NCBI GenBank assembly: GCA_024638655.1 | Contig: JAHEJW010000002.1 | Location: 134,106 to 177,110, forward strand | Reading direction: 5' to 3' | DNA: 43,005 bases | Origin: a bacterium | Lineage (GTDB): Bacteria; Actinomycetota; Acidimicrobiia; Spongiisociales; ZC4RG35 | In this document: one piece after another, positions 1-6,957 of the stretch | How positions within the stretch are numbered: position 1 is the first letter of the stretch | Layout of the letters: every line of letters starts with the position of its first letter | Position numbers and translations under genes: made by a program | The notes under the pieces: generated by a model | Seen by the model: only the letters and a program-made list of their open reading frames with translations | Databases searched by the model: none | Told to the model about the DNA's origin: nothing

Positions 1-540
1 ATGCGAAACGAGAACCTGAGCCGGTATTACGTCCAGGGGTCGGCGGACGACACGCCTGAGGACTGGCCGGATGGCCGATTCTGGGAAGCGCTCGAGACAC
101 GCCTGCCCGGCGAGGCAGCGAGCCGGCTCACAACCGGGGACACGATCGAGACCATCGTGACCCCTCTGCGCAGCTGGGTCATGGAACCTCTGAGTGCGGG
201 GCGTCTCTTCCTTGCCGGCGACGTCGCGCACATCGTCCCTCCCACCGGAGCCAAGGGCCTCAACCTGGCGATTTCAGACGTCGTGTACCTGTCCCGAGCG
301 CTCGCCGAGTACTACGAGAGCCGATCCGAGGAAGCCCTGCGCTCATATTCGAACACTGCCCTCGCCCGTGTTTGGAAAGCCGTTCGGTTCTCCTGGTGGA
401 TGACACAGACGATGCATAGGTTCCCGGGGATGTCCGATGACTTCGATCGAAGACTGCAGCGGACAGAGCTCGACTATCTGTTCCGGTCCGAGAACGCACA
501 GAGGGCGATGGCGGAGAACTACGTCGGGCTCCCAATTTGA
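1..540 (+). CDS. pobA: 4-hydroxybenzoate 3-monooxygenase, C-terminal part
   Basis: This is the last 179 codons of PobA, the FAD/NADPH hydroxylase that turns 4-hydroxybenzoate into protocatechuate in the cytoplasm. The frame is open from base 1, so the Met at base 1 is probably internal and the N-terminal Rossmann part lies outside the window. Diagnostic stretches are PLRSWVMEP (residues 55-63), the FAD/ribityl motif LAGDVAHIVPPTGAKGLNLA (71-90), the RFSWWMT segment, and the C-terminal ENYVGLP typical of PobA. It is the first visible gene of a tight operon, with 14 bp to pcaC, so its product feeds the protocatechuate genes directly downstream. No disruption is seen. Confidence 0.93.
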   Translation: MRNENLSRYYVQGSADDTPEDWPDGRFWEALETRLPGEAASRLTTGDTIETIVTPLRSWVMEPLSAGRLFLAGDVAHIVPPTGAKGLNLAISDVVYLSRALAEYYESRSEEALRSYSNTALARVWKAVRFSWWMTQTMHRFPGMSDDFDRRLQRTELDYLFRSENAQRAMAENYVGLPI

Positions 541-554
541 GAAAGAGGTGATCT

Positions 555-929
555 GTGGGGTCTTATGACGACGGTATGAGGATGCGCCGCAAAGTCCTCG
601 GGGACGCCCATGTGGACCGGGCGACGGCCTCGACATCGGGCCTGGATCATGACTTCCAAGACTGGATCACCGAGAACGTCTGGGGAAACCTCTGGACACG
701 ACCGGGCATGGCTCTCCGGGATCGAAGCATGATCACCATCGCCATCCTCGGGGCCCTGAATCACGAGGAGCTCGAGCTACACCTGAGAGCGGCCCGGAAC
801 ACCGGCGTCAGCCCGAACGAGATCACCGAGATCCTGTTGCACGTGGCCGTCTACGCTGGCGTGCCTGCGGCCAACAGAGCCTTCAAGGTGGCGAAGACCA
901 TCTACGACGAGGAGGAAGAGGAGGAGTGA
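555..929 (+). CDS. pcaC: 4-carboxymuconolactone decarboxylase
   Basis: This 124-residue protein of the CMD/AhpD-like family decarboxylates 4-carboxymuconolactone to 3-oxoadipate enol-lactone. The family core is visible: LRDRSMITIAIL, then EELELHLRAARNTGVS, EITEILLHVAVYAGVPAANRAF. Length is typical of stand-alone PcaC; it is not fused to PcaD, which is a separate gene here. The start is GTG at 555 with an AGAGGTGAT Shine-Dalgarno stretch just upstream. The C-terminus is a run of Asp/Glu residues whose codons (GAG/GAA repeats) also provide the Shine-Dalgarno for pcaH, so translation of the two genes is coupled. Confidence 0.93.
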   Translation: MGSYDDGMRMRRKVLGDAHVDRATASTSGLDHDFQDWITENVWGNLWTRPGMALRDRSMITIAILGALNHEELELHLRAARNTGVSPNEITEILLHVAVYAGVPAANRAFKVAKTIYDEEEEEE

Positions 930-1657
930 TGACCGAGCCGATCGTCAGGCACTATGGCCCGCGCGCCTATCCGGACCATCCCCCTTTCAGCTACCCCGAT
1001 TACAGGTCGACGGTCAAGAGGGCGCCGTCACAAGACCTCCTGGGCATCGTGAAGACCCTGACCGAGTCAACCGGGCCAGGCCCGATCTGGTCTGAGATCT
1101 CCGAGGACGACGCCGACCTGACCACCAACGCCGGCACCGGAGGCGAAGCAATCGGTGAGCGGATAATCGTCACGGGTCGCGTCCTCGACGAGCACGGCAT
1201 AGGTGTGCCGGGGACCATCGTCGAGATCTGGCAGACGAATGCGGCCGGCCGATACGTCCACTGGAGGGACAGCAAACGGAAGGCGCCTCTCGACCCGAAC
1301 TTCATCGGGGTGGGCCAGTGCGTTACCGACGAGGAGGGCACTTACCGATTCCTGACCATAAGACCCGGGCCGTATCCGTGGGGCAACCATCCCAACGCCT
1401 GGCGCCCGGCTCACATCCACTTCTCCCTGATGGGACCGGCTATTGGCAGCCGATTGGTCACACAGATGTATTTCGAAGGCGACCCTCTGCTTCCGCTCGA
1501 CCCCATCTACAACTCGGCGCCCGGGCACTCACGAGAGAGGATGATCGGGTCCTACGACCACGACATCACCGAGGAGGGCTGGGCGACCGGTTGGCGCTGG
1601 GACATCGTGCTGCGCTCCGAAGAAGGGATCCTGGAGGAGTCGGAGGAAGACGAGTGA
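929..1657 (+). CDS. pcaH: protocatechuate 3,4-dioxygenase beta subunit
   Basis: Catalytic subunit of the intradiol dioxygenase that cleaves protocatechuate to 3-carboxy-cis,cis-muconate with Fe(III). Four expected iron ligands are present: two Tyr (about 109 in GRYVHW and 149 in PGPYPWG) and two His (about 162 and 164 in PAHIHFS). The N-terminal motif PDYRSTVKRAPSQ is typical of beta subunits. The start is taken as ATG at 929, overlapping the pcaC stop (TGATG); an in-frame GTG at 926 is an alternative. The gene overlaps pcaG by 4 bp (GTGA), as expected for subunits made in equal amounts. In vitro, enzymes of this family also attack gallate, which matters for the PDC genes near 13-15 kb. Confidence 0.95.
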   Translation: MTEPIVRHYGPRAYPDHPPFSYPDYRSTVKRAPSQDLLGIVKTLTESTGPGPIWSEISEDDADLTTNAGTGGEAIGERIIVTGRVLDEHGIGVPGTIVEIWQTNAAGRYVHWRDSKRKAPLDPNFIGVGQCVTDEEGTYRFLTIRPGPYPWGNHPNAWRPAHIHFSLMGPAIGSRLVTQMYFEGDPLLPLDPIYNSAPGHSRERMIGSYDHDITEEGWATGWRWDIVLRSEEGILEESEEDE

Positions 1658-2235
1658 CCCGACATCTCGGTCAGACACCATCCCAGACCGTGGGGCCCTT
1701 TTACTCGATGCGCCTGGCGGCAGAGGGAGACAACGTGCTCCCCATCCCCGATGGCGGTCAGCGGATCGTGGTCAAGGGCAAGGTCTTCGACGCCGACGGG
1801 AAGCATGTAGAGGATGCCTTGATCGAGACCTGGCAGGCCAACCCCGTCGGCGGCTACAACCACCCCGACGACCTGCGAGAGCTCGGCCAGAGCCGCGAGT
1901 TCACAGGCTTCGCCCGCGCCCAAACCGACTTCCAAACCGGTGAGTATCGGATCGAGACGGTGAAACCTGGTCGAGTCCCCGATCCCGAGGGTGAGATGCA
2001 AGCTCCCCATATCGCCATGATCATCCAGGGTCGGGGGATGCTCAACCCGCTGTTCACCCGGTTCTACTTCTCCGACGAATTGCAAGCGAACCAACAGGAC
2101 ATCGTGCTGCGCGCCGTCCCGGCGGGCCGCAGGGCCACACTGATTGCCACACTCGACGAAGGTTCGGATCCCCCGACGTATGTTTTCGACGTCAGACTGC
2201 AAGGGGAGTCCGAGACGGTGTTCTTCGATGTCTGA
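1654..2235 (+). CDS. pcaG: protocatechuate 3,4-dioxygenase alpha subunit
   Basis: The structural alpha subunit (193 aa) pairs with PcaH in the (alpha-beta)n enzyme. It opens with TPSQTVGPFY, the standard alpha-subunit N-terminus, and shares the intradiol fold (ALIETWQANPVGGY, APHIAMIIQGRGML, LFTRFYFSDE). The iron-ligand His pair of the beta subunit is replaced by APHIAM, as expected for a non-catalytic partner. The GTG start at 1654 overlaps the pcaH stop in a GTGA arrangement. The open frame continues upstream inside pcaH, but that extension has no family similarity and was not used. Confidence 0.94.
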   Translation: MTRHLGQTPSQTVGPFYSMRLAAEGDNVLPIPDGGQRIVVKGKVFDADGKHVEDALIETWQANPVGGYNHPDDLRELGQSREFTGFARAQTDFQTGEYRIETVKPGRVPDPEGEMQAPHIAMIIQGRGMLNPLFTRFYFSDELQANQQDIVLRAVPAGRRATLIATLDEGSDPPTYVFDVRLQGESETVFFDV

Positions 2236-2253
2236 TAGCGAGGGCACCGACGG

Positions 2254-3402
2254 GTGACGTCATCACCGTTGGAGGTTTGGGGTCTCACGACCCCGGAGAT
2301 GGCCGAGCTCTTCTCGGCCGACAGCATCGTCGGCGCAATGCTCGTATTCGAGAAGAATCTGGCTCTGGCGTTGGCCGAAGCGGGTCTCGCCCCGGAGGAA
2401 AGTGCCAAAGCTATCGCCGCAGTGTGCGATTCCATCGCGGTCGACGCAGTGGAAATCCTCGCCACGACGTGGCCTACCGGCACACCCGTGATCAGACTCG
2501 TCGAAGAGATCCGCAACAACCTCGAGGACGAGAATGGCAAATGGGTTCATCACGGCTCGACAACACAAGATGTGATCGACACCGCCCACATGCTGCTGGC
2601 GTCCCAGGCCCTTGGCGAACTGGACGGTTCCCTACGAAGGGTCGCACGGGCCCTGCGTGATCTGATTCTGAGCAATCGCGACCAACCACAGATGGGCAGG
2701 ACCTTTTTGCAGCACGCACGCCCGACGACCTTTGCGATGAGGGCGGCCGGCTGGCTCGAGCCGACTTTGCGGCACATCCTCGGATTGCGAGCGGCTCGAG
2801 ACGAGCTGGCCATCCAGCTGGGCGGACCGGTGGGCGATCGCTCCGCCTACGGAGGCAAGGCGACCGCGGTTGCGAGGGCTTTGGCCCAGCTTCTCGAGCT
2901 CGAGGCTTCCGATATCGCCTGGCACACCGACAGATCAAGGGTTCGTCGCCTGTCGTCTTCCGTCAGCGGGGTGGCAGCCACCATGGCGAAGATCGCCATG
3001 GATGTGGCCCTCCTCGCGCAGACCGAAGTCGCCGAGGTCAGCACACGAGCCGGCGGGTCATCCAGCATCGAGGGAAAGCAAAACCCCATCGACGCGGTCC
3101 GCGCTCTGGCCGCCGCCGACGTCGTGTCCGGCGTGGCGAGCATCCTGGAGAGGGCTCGCCCGCATGAGCTCGACCGAGGGCTCGGATCGTTGCATGCAGA
3201 GTGGGTCGCGTTGCCGCTTCTCTTCCAGGCCACGTCGGCTTCGGTCGAAGCAACCGCCTCGTGCATCGAATCCCTGGAGGTGGACCGTGAACACATGGCG
3301 GAATCGGCTGGTCCCCAGCCAGCGGAAGCCCAGGAGGCCACCGACCAGGGTCAGATCGACGCTGTGCTCGAGAGATACCAGATCGTCTCGGAGCGGGCAT
3401 GA
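2254..3402 (+). CDS. pcaB: 3-carboxy-cis,cis-muconate cycloisomerase
   Basis: This 382-residue member of the fumarase/aspartase/adenylosuccinate lyase superfamily lactonises 3-carboxy-cis,cis-muconate to 4-carboxymuconolactone. The conserved regions are in order: HHGSTTQDVIDTA (about 99-111), GRTFLQHARPTTF (148-160) with GGPVGDRSAYG (190-200), and the mobile signature loop GGSSSIEGKQNP (267-278). That loop departs from the common GSSxMPxKxNP: Ile replaces Met and Glu replaces Pro, while the Lys and Asn-Pro are kept. The start is GTG at 2254, 18 bp after pcaG. The stop overlaps pcaD by 4 bp (ATGA). Context makes the pcaB assignment secure despite the unusual loop. Confidence 0.9.
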   Translation: MTSSPLEVWGLTTPEMAELFSADSIVGAMLVFEKNLALALAEAGLAPEESAKAIAAVCDSIAVDAVEILATTWPTGTPVIRLVEEIRNNLEDENGKWVHHGSTTQDVIDTAHMLLASQALGELDGSLRRVARALRDLILSNRDQPQMGRTFLQHARPTTFAMRAAGWLEPTLRHILGLRAARDELAIQLGGPVGDRSAYGGKATAVARALAQLLELEASDIAWHTDRSRVRRLSSSVSGVAATMAKIAMDVALLAQTEVAEVSTRAGGSSSIEGKQNPIDAVRALAAADVVSGVASILERARPHELDRGLGSLHAEWVALPLLFQATSASVEATASCIESLEVDREHMAESAGPQPAEAQEATDQGQIDAVLERYQIVSERA

Positions 3403-4178
3403 GGAGACTCGAGGGGAGAACCGGAGACCTGGCTTGGGACACCGCCGGTGCCTTAGGGGACCCCGGTCTGATACTGATCCACTCCCTGGGCGCCGACAGC
3501 CGGATGTGGGCCGATCAGACACCGATCCTCCGCCAACGCCGGCGTCTCATCTGGTTCGACCTCCCCGGCCATGGGTCGTCGAGCGCCGCGGAAGGCGAAT
3601 ACTCAATCGAGAGCCTGGCCCGCGACGCGACCGACGTTGCGAAGGCAGCCGGTGTCGAGACTTTCGATGTCTGCGGGATCTCATTGGGCGGCGTGGTCGC
3701 CCTGTGGATGGCCGCCAATCAGGGGGATCAGGTCGAAACCCTGATTGCCTGCAACACAGGGGCGAAGATCGGGACGGAGGAGGCTTGGTCGCAGCGAATC
3801 GACACGGTCCTCGCCGGCGGGATGGTTGCCCTCCGCGAGTCGGTCGTACCCAGATTCATCACATCGGACCTCGAGCGCCGTCGTCCCCAAGCGCACAGGT
3901 TGGTCTATGAGATGTTCGACGGAGTCGACCCGATCGGTTACGCCGGGTGCTGTGCGTCCCTCCGGGACGCCGACCTGCGCGGCTCGCTTGGCGACATCGG
4001 TGTCCCCACTCTCCTGATCGGCGGAACCGACGACATCGCCACGCCGCCAGACGTGATGCGCGGTCTCGAGGAGTCGATACCCGGCAGCAAGCTGACGCTG
4101 ATCGAAGGTGCTGCCCATCTCTCCAACATCGACCAACCGGAGCGCTTCAACGACGCAATTGCAGCAGTCATCCGCTAG
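3399..4178 (+). CDS. pcaD: 3-oxoadipate enol-lactonase
   Basis: Alpha/beta-hydrolase of 259 residues that opens 3-oxoadipate enol-lactone to 3-oxoadipate, the last step encoded in this operon. The oxyanion region LIHSLGADSRMW (26-37), the nucleophile elbow CGISLGG with Ser95, an acid residue in GGTDDIATP (Asp211 or 212) and His240 in GAAHLSN form the expected triad. The ATG overlaps the pcaB stop. The stop codon sits in a CTAG shared with the stop of the convergent SDR gene on the other strand, so the two transcription units end nose to nose with no spacer. 3-Oxoadipate CoA-transferase and thiolase genes are not in the window. Confidence 0.93.
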   Translation: MRRLEGRTGDLAWDTAGALGDPGLILIHSLGADSRMWADQTPILRQRRRLIWFDLPGHGSSSAAEGEYSIESLARDATDVAKAAGVETFDVCGISLGGVVALWMAANQGDQVETLIACNTGAKIGTEEAWSQRIDTVLAGGMVALRESVVPRFITSDLERRRPQAHRLVYEMFDGVDPIGYAGCCASLRDADLRGSLGDIGVPTLLIGGTDDIATPPDVMRGLEESIPGSKLTLIEGAAHLSNIDQPERFNDAIAAVIR

Positions 4179-4954
4179 CCGAGACCGTATCGCTTGAGGG
4201 CCAGATGTGCCCCCATGCCTCCGTCAGGGGTCAGATTCGCGCCTCGGAACCACTGACCCTCGTCGGAGAGAAGAAACGCGACGACGGGGGCCACATCCGA
4301 TGGCGTTCCGAATCGATCCATGTTGCGAACGCTCTCCTGGGCACGATCACCGAGCGTCTCTAGGAAGTCATCGAGGATCGGGGTCTCGACCGGGCCGGGG
4401 CTGACACAGTTCATCCGGATCCGGTGATCGCGCCATGTCCATCGGTTCTGCATCGTCCAGACGATCACGGCCTCCTTGGAGAGGAAGTAGCTGCGGGGCC
4501 CCTCCACCAGCCCGTGGCGCTCGACGAAGTCGTCGACTTCGTCCCAGTCGATCGACAGCAGGTCTGTCACCTGGTCGAGATGGTCGCGCCATCCGTTCCC
4601 CGCCATGGATGCGAGGTTCACGATCGACGCCCCGTCGGCGAGCCTTGGAGCCAGAGCATGGGTGAGTCGGATCAGAGCGAGGGTGTTCACCTTGAGCACC
4701 ATGGCACCGGGCTGGGTGGGAGCCACGCCTGCGATATTGCACAAGCCGTGGGCACCGGCGGGAAGTCTGCCGGCCAGCTCATCGATCGACGCCAAGTCCG
4801 CAAGATCTGCCTCGAAGAATCGGTCGACATGAGGAGCCTGGTACTTGTCGACGCCCACGACGACCGCCCCTCGCCTTTGCAGGTTCAACGCGGTCTCCCT
4901 GCCGATCCCCGAGGCCACCCCGGTGACGATGTAGGTCCGGCCTTCGATGCCCAC
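4175..4954 (-). CDS. SDR oxidoreductase, coniferyl-alcohol dehydrogenase-like
   Basis: A 259-residue classical short-chain dehydrogenase. TGVASGIG (12-19) binds NAD(P), an Asp in VGVDKY suggests NAD preference, and CNIAGVAPT, SIVNLASMAG and the YFLSK catalytic pair (Tyr-x3-Lys) follow. The pattern LPAGAHGLCNIAG plus VLKVNTLALIRLTHAL resembles the coniferyl-alcohol / 3-alpha-hydroxysteroid dehydrogenase branch as I recall it; the substrate is inferred, not shown. Its position between pca genes and a TRAP transporter fits oxidation of a lignin-derived aromatic alcohol. The start is GTG at 4954, 6 nt after a TAGCTT -10 box, so the mRNA is probably leaderless. Confidence 0.75.
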   Translation of the reverse strand: MGIEGRTYIVTGVASGIGRETALNLQRRGAVVVGVDKYQAPHVDRFFEADLADLASIDELAGRLPAGAHGLCNIAGVAPTQPGAMVLKVNTLALIRLTHALAPRLADGASIVNLASMAGNGWRDHLDQVTDLLSIDWDEVDDFVERHGLVEGPRSYFLSKEAVIVWTMQNRWTWRDHRIRMNCVSPGPVETPILDDFLETLGDRAQESVRNMDRFGTPSDVAPVVAFLLSDEGQWFRGANLTPDGGMGAHLALKRYGLG

Positions 4955-4960
4955 GCTGCG

Positions 4961-4966
4961 AAGCTA
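4961..4966 (-). promoter_or_regulatory. -10 box of a leaderless promoter for the SDR gene
   Basis: On the minus strand TAGCTT is followed by 6 nt and then the GTG start, with no Shine-Dalgarno. This matches the TANNNT-N6/7-start arrangement seen at many other genes here. Confidence 0.55.
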
Positions 4967-4982
4967 CCGGCTGCTCAAAGGA

Positions 4983-6284
4983 CTAGCCGGTCATCAAGTC
5001 AGGCAGCCATGTGATCAAGTCGGGCACGAAGATCACCAGCATGATCGCCACTGCCAGGGCCCCGACGAAGGGGAAGATGCCGCGATAGACATCCCCGAGG
5101 GGGATCTTGGTCACACCCGAGACCACGAAGCAGAGCAGCCCAACGGGTGGCATCAACAACCCGGTGAGCAACATCATGATGGTCAGGACCCCGAACCAGA
5201 CGCCGCTGTATCCCAGGGCGATGATCACCGGATACATGATCGGGGTCATGATCACCAGGATCGCAATCTCGTCCATCAAGGCTCCGAGGATGAAATAGAC
5301 CACGAAGATGATCGTGACGATTACCCAGGGAGCGATCTCGAGCGCCGTTATCCACTGTCCGAGCTCGATCGGTATACGTGAAGCAGAGAGGAAGAACCCG
5401 AAGATCTGGCCGCCGATCACGAGCATGAAGATGAAGGCCGTCGTCCGTATGGTCCGGCTGACGGCCCCTTTGAAGCCGTCCCAGGTCATGCGTCGGGTCA
5501 ACACGGCGTATGCAATGGAGAGGAACGCTCCGGCGGCGCCAGCTTCAGTTGGGGTGAAAATCCCGAAGTAGATACCCCCCATGCTGATTCCGAAGATCAC
5601 CGGTACCGCCCAAACGAGCTTCGTCGCATCCCATCTGGTCAGACCGGGCGCCTCGACCGGGCGGGGCGCGTAATGAGGGCGCGAGCGAATCACCAACCAC
5701 GCCGTGGTCATCAGGAGCATCGTCGTTATGGCTCCCGGGATGATCCCACCGATCAGGACCTGGCCCACCGGCTCCTCGGTCAGAACTCCGTATAGGACCA
5801 GGATCGCACTCGGGGGAATGAGGATCCCCAATGTTCCGCCGGTGGCCGCCGTCGCCGCTGCAAACCCGTTGTCGTAGTCGAATCGCTTCATCTCCGGCAC
5901 GGCCACCACCGACATCGTCGTCGCAGATGCCACCGCCGAGCCGCTGACCGCGCCGAATAGTGCGGAAGCACCGATGGTCGCAATCCCCAGACCACCGCGG
6001 ATCCTCCAGAAGAACGCGTCGATCGCCTTGTAGACGTCCTGGCCGAGAGCAGATGCGGCGAGGATCAGGCCCATGAAGACAAAAAGCGGAATCACCGACA
6101 AGCTGTACAGCGAGGAGGCGAAGAACGCATCTGAGCCGAGACGAGCAAGAGCGGCATTCCAGTTGATGATCAGGGCGAAGCCAACCAGGCCGACTCCGAT
6201 CATGGCGATGGCTACCGGCACGCGCAGGAACAGCAGCACAACCATGGCGAGGACCCCGACGATCCCGACGATCTCGGGGCTCAT
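4983..6284 (-). CDS. dctM: TRAP transporter large permease, DctM type
   Basis: Inner-membrane subunit of about 433 residues with roughly 12 membrane segments; it carries out Na+-coupled uptake with DctP and DctQ. Typical stretches are MSPEIVGIVGVLAMVVLLFL at the N-terminus, GAVSGSAVASATTMSVV, EMKRFDYDNGFAAATAATGGTLGILIPPS (read in parts), and PTEAGAAGAFLSIAY. The ATG at 6284 was chosen because it overlaps the dctQ stop (ATGA) and begins the first hydrophobic helix; the open frame upstream is a shadow of dctQ. The transported solute is unknown; an aromatic or other carboxylate is likely from the neighbours. Confidence 0.93.
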   Translation of the reverse strand: MSPEIVGIVGVLAMVVLLFLRVPVAIAMIGVGLVGFALIINWNAALARLGSDAFFASSLYSLSVIPLFVFMGLILAASALGQDVYKAIDAFFWRIRGGLGIATIGASALFGAVSGSAVASATTMSVVAVPEMKRFDYDNGFAAATAATGGTLGILIPPSAILVLYGVLTEEPVGQVLIGGIIPGAITTMLLMTTAWLVIRSRPHYAPRPVEAPGLTRWDATKLVWAVPVIFGISMGGIYFGIFTPTEAGAAGAFLSIAYAVLTRRMTWDGFKGAVSRTIRTTAFIFMLVIGGQIFGFFLSASRIPIELGQWITALEIAPWVIVTIIFVVYFILGALMDEIAILVIMTPIMYPVIIALGYSGVWFGVLTIMMLLTGLLMPPVGLLCFVVSGVTKIPLGDVYRGIFPFVGALAVAIMLVIFVPDLITWLPDLMTG

Positions 6285-6865
6285 ACCTCGATACCGCCAG
6301 ACACCCCGTCCCTCGGATCTACCACCTCGAACGGGAGACCCATCAGACGAAGGATGAGCTTCATGATGGTGGCTGCCGTGTATCCGAGGGCTCCGAGCGC
6401 GGCCACGATCACGAACGGCCAAACCGGCCACTCGAGGACCGGCGTCTCCGCGCCCGAGTCGACGTTGCGCAGCGCGAACTGAAACAGACGGTAGGCCATG
6501 AGGCTCAACACGGCGATGCTGAAGACGTCGGCGAAGACGTCGAAGACGACCCGCGCTCTCTCCCCGAGACGCTCATAGATCAGGTCGATCGTGATGTGAT
6601 CTCCGCTGTCCTCGGAGTAGGCCACTGCTAGGAACACCACCACCACCAGGGCCATCGAAGTGACTTCCACTGTTCCCGGCACGGGTCGGTTGAAAGCGCT
6701 GCGGCCGATGATGTCGAAGACGGTGAGTGTGAGGATCGACACGAGGGCGAGACCGGCCATCCAGTGCATCGCCCGGTTGAAACGTCGGATGGCTGCGATC
6801 CAGCGAACCGGGGCCAGGACAAACTCGGCGTCGTTCGAAGACTCGTCAGTTCCCGCTGGTCCCAG
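6281..6865 (-). CDS. dctQ: TRAP transporter small permease, DctQ type
   Basis: Four-helix small TRAP subunit. LTVFDIIGRSAFNRPVPGTVE is the usual helix-1 end and loop (read across residues after the first Met), followed by VEVTSMALVVVVFLAVAYS. The first ATG (6769) has no Shine-Dalgarno and would put helix 1 at residue 4. In frame 32 codons upstream is CTG (6865) preceded by a perfect AGGAGG with 6 nt spacing. That start adds a hydrophilic N-terminus ending in a basic IRRFNRAM segment just before helix 1, as in most DctQ proteins, and gives 194 aa. I favour the CTG start. The stop overlaps the dctM start. Confidence 0.85.
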   Translation of the reverse strand: MGPAGTDESSNDAEFVLAPVRWIAAIRRFNRAMHWMAGLALVSILTLTVFDIIGRSAFNRPVPGTVEVTSMALVVVVFLAVAYSEDSGDHITIDLIYERLGERARVVFDVFADVFSIAVLSLMAYRLFQFALRNVDSGAETPVLEWPVWPFVIVAALGALGYTAATIMKLILRLMGLPFEVVDPRDGVSGGIEV

Positions 6866-6871
6866 ACCGGT

Positions 6872-6877
6872 CCTCCT
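6872..6877 (-). promoter_or_regulatory. Shine-Dalgarno supporting a CTG start of dctQ
   Basis: Perfect AGGAGG on the minus strand, 6 nt before CTG at 6865-6863. An in-frame stop lies immediately upstream, and no ATG, GTG or TTG occurs in frame between it and the Met codon at 6769. Confidence 0.7.
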
Positions 6878-6957
6878 TCACCAGGCCGGGACCCGTACAC
6901 GCCCCGGCTCTCGAGGACGGTGGGTGCCCGGTTCGGCCACCCACCGTCGCTCGACGA

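Noticed and set aside
1318-1653. Upstream extension of the pcaG frame across pcaH
   Set aside because: It lies inside pcaH, has no family similarity, and the GTGA overlap at 1654 gives the normal PcaG length.
4966-4991. ACCGGCT/AGCCGGT inverted repeat at the dctM end
   Set aside because: A 7-bp stem with a 12-nt loop, no T run, and partly inside the dctM coding end and the SDR -10 box; too weak to call a terminator.
5107-6357. Plus-strand open frames opposite dctM and dctQ
   Set aside because: They mirror membrane-protein codons on the other strand, lack ribosome sites and match no family.
6285-6431. Longer start of dctM
   Set aside because: The extra residues are Arg/His/Gly-rich and come from another frame of dctQ; the ATGA-coupled start gives a normal DctM.
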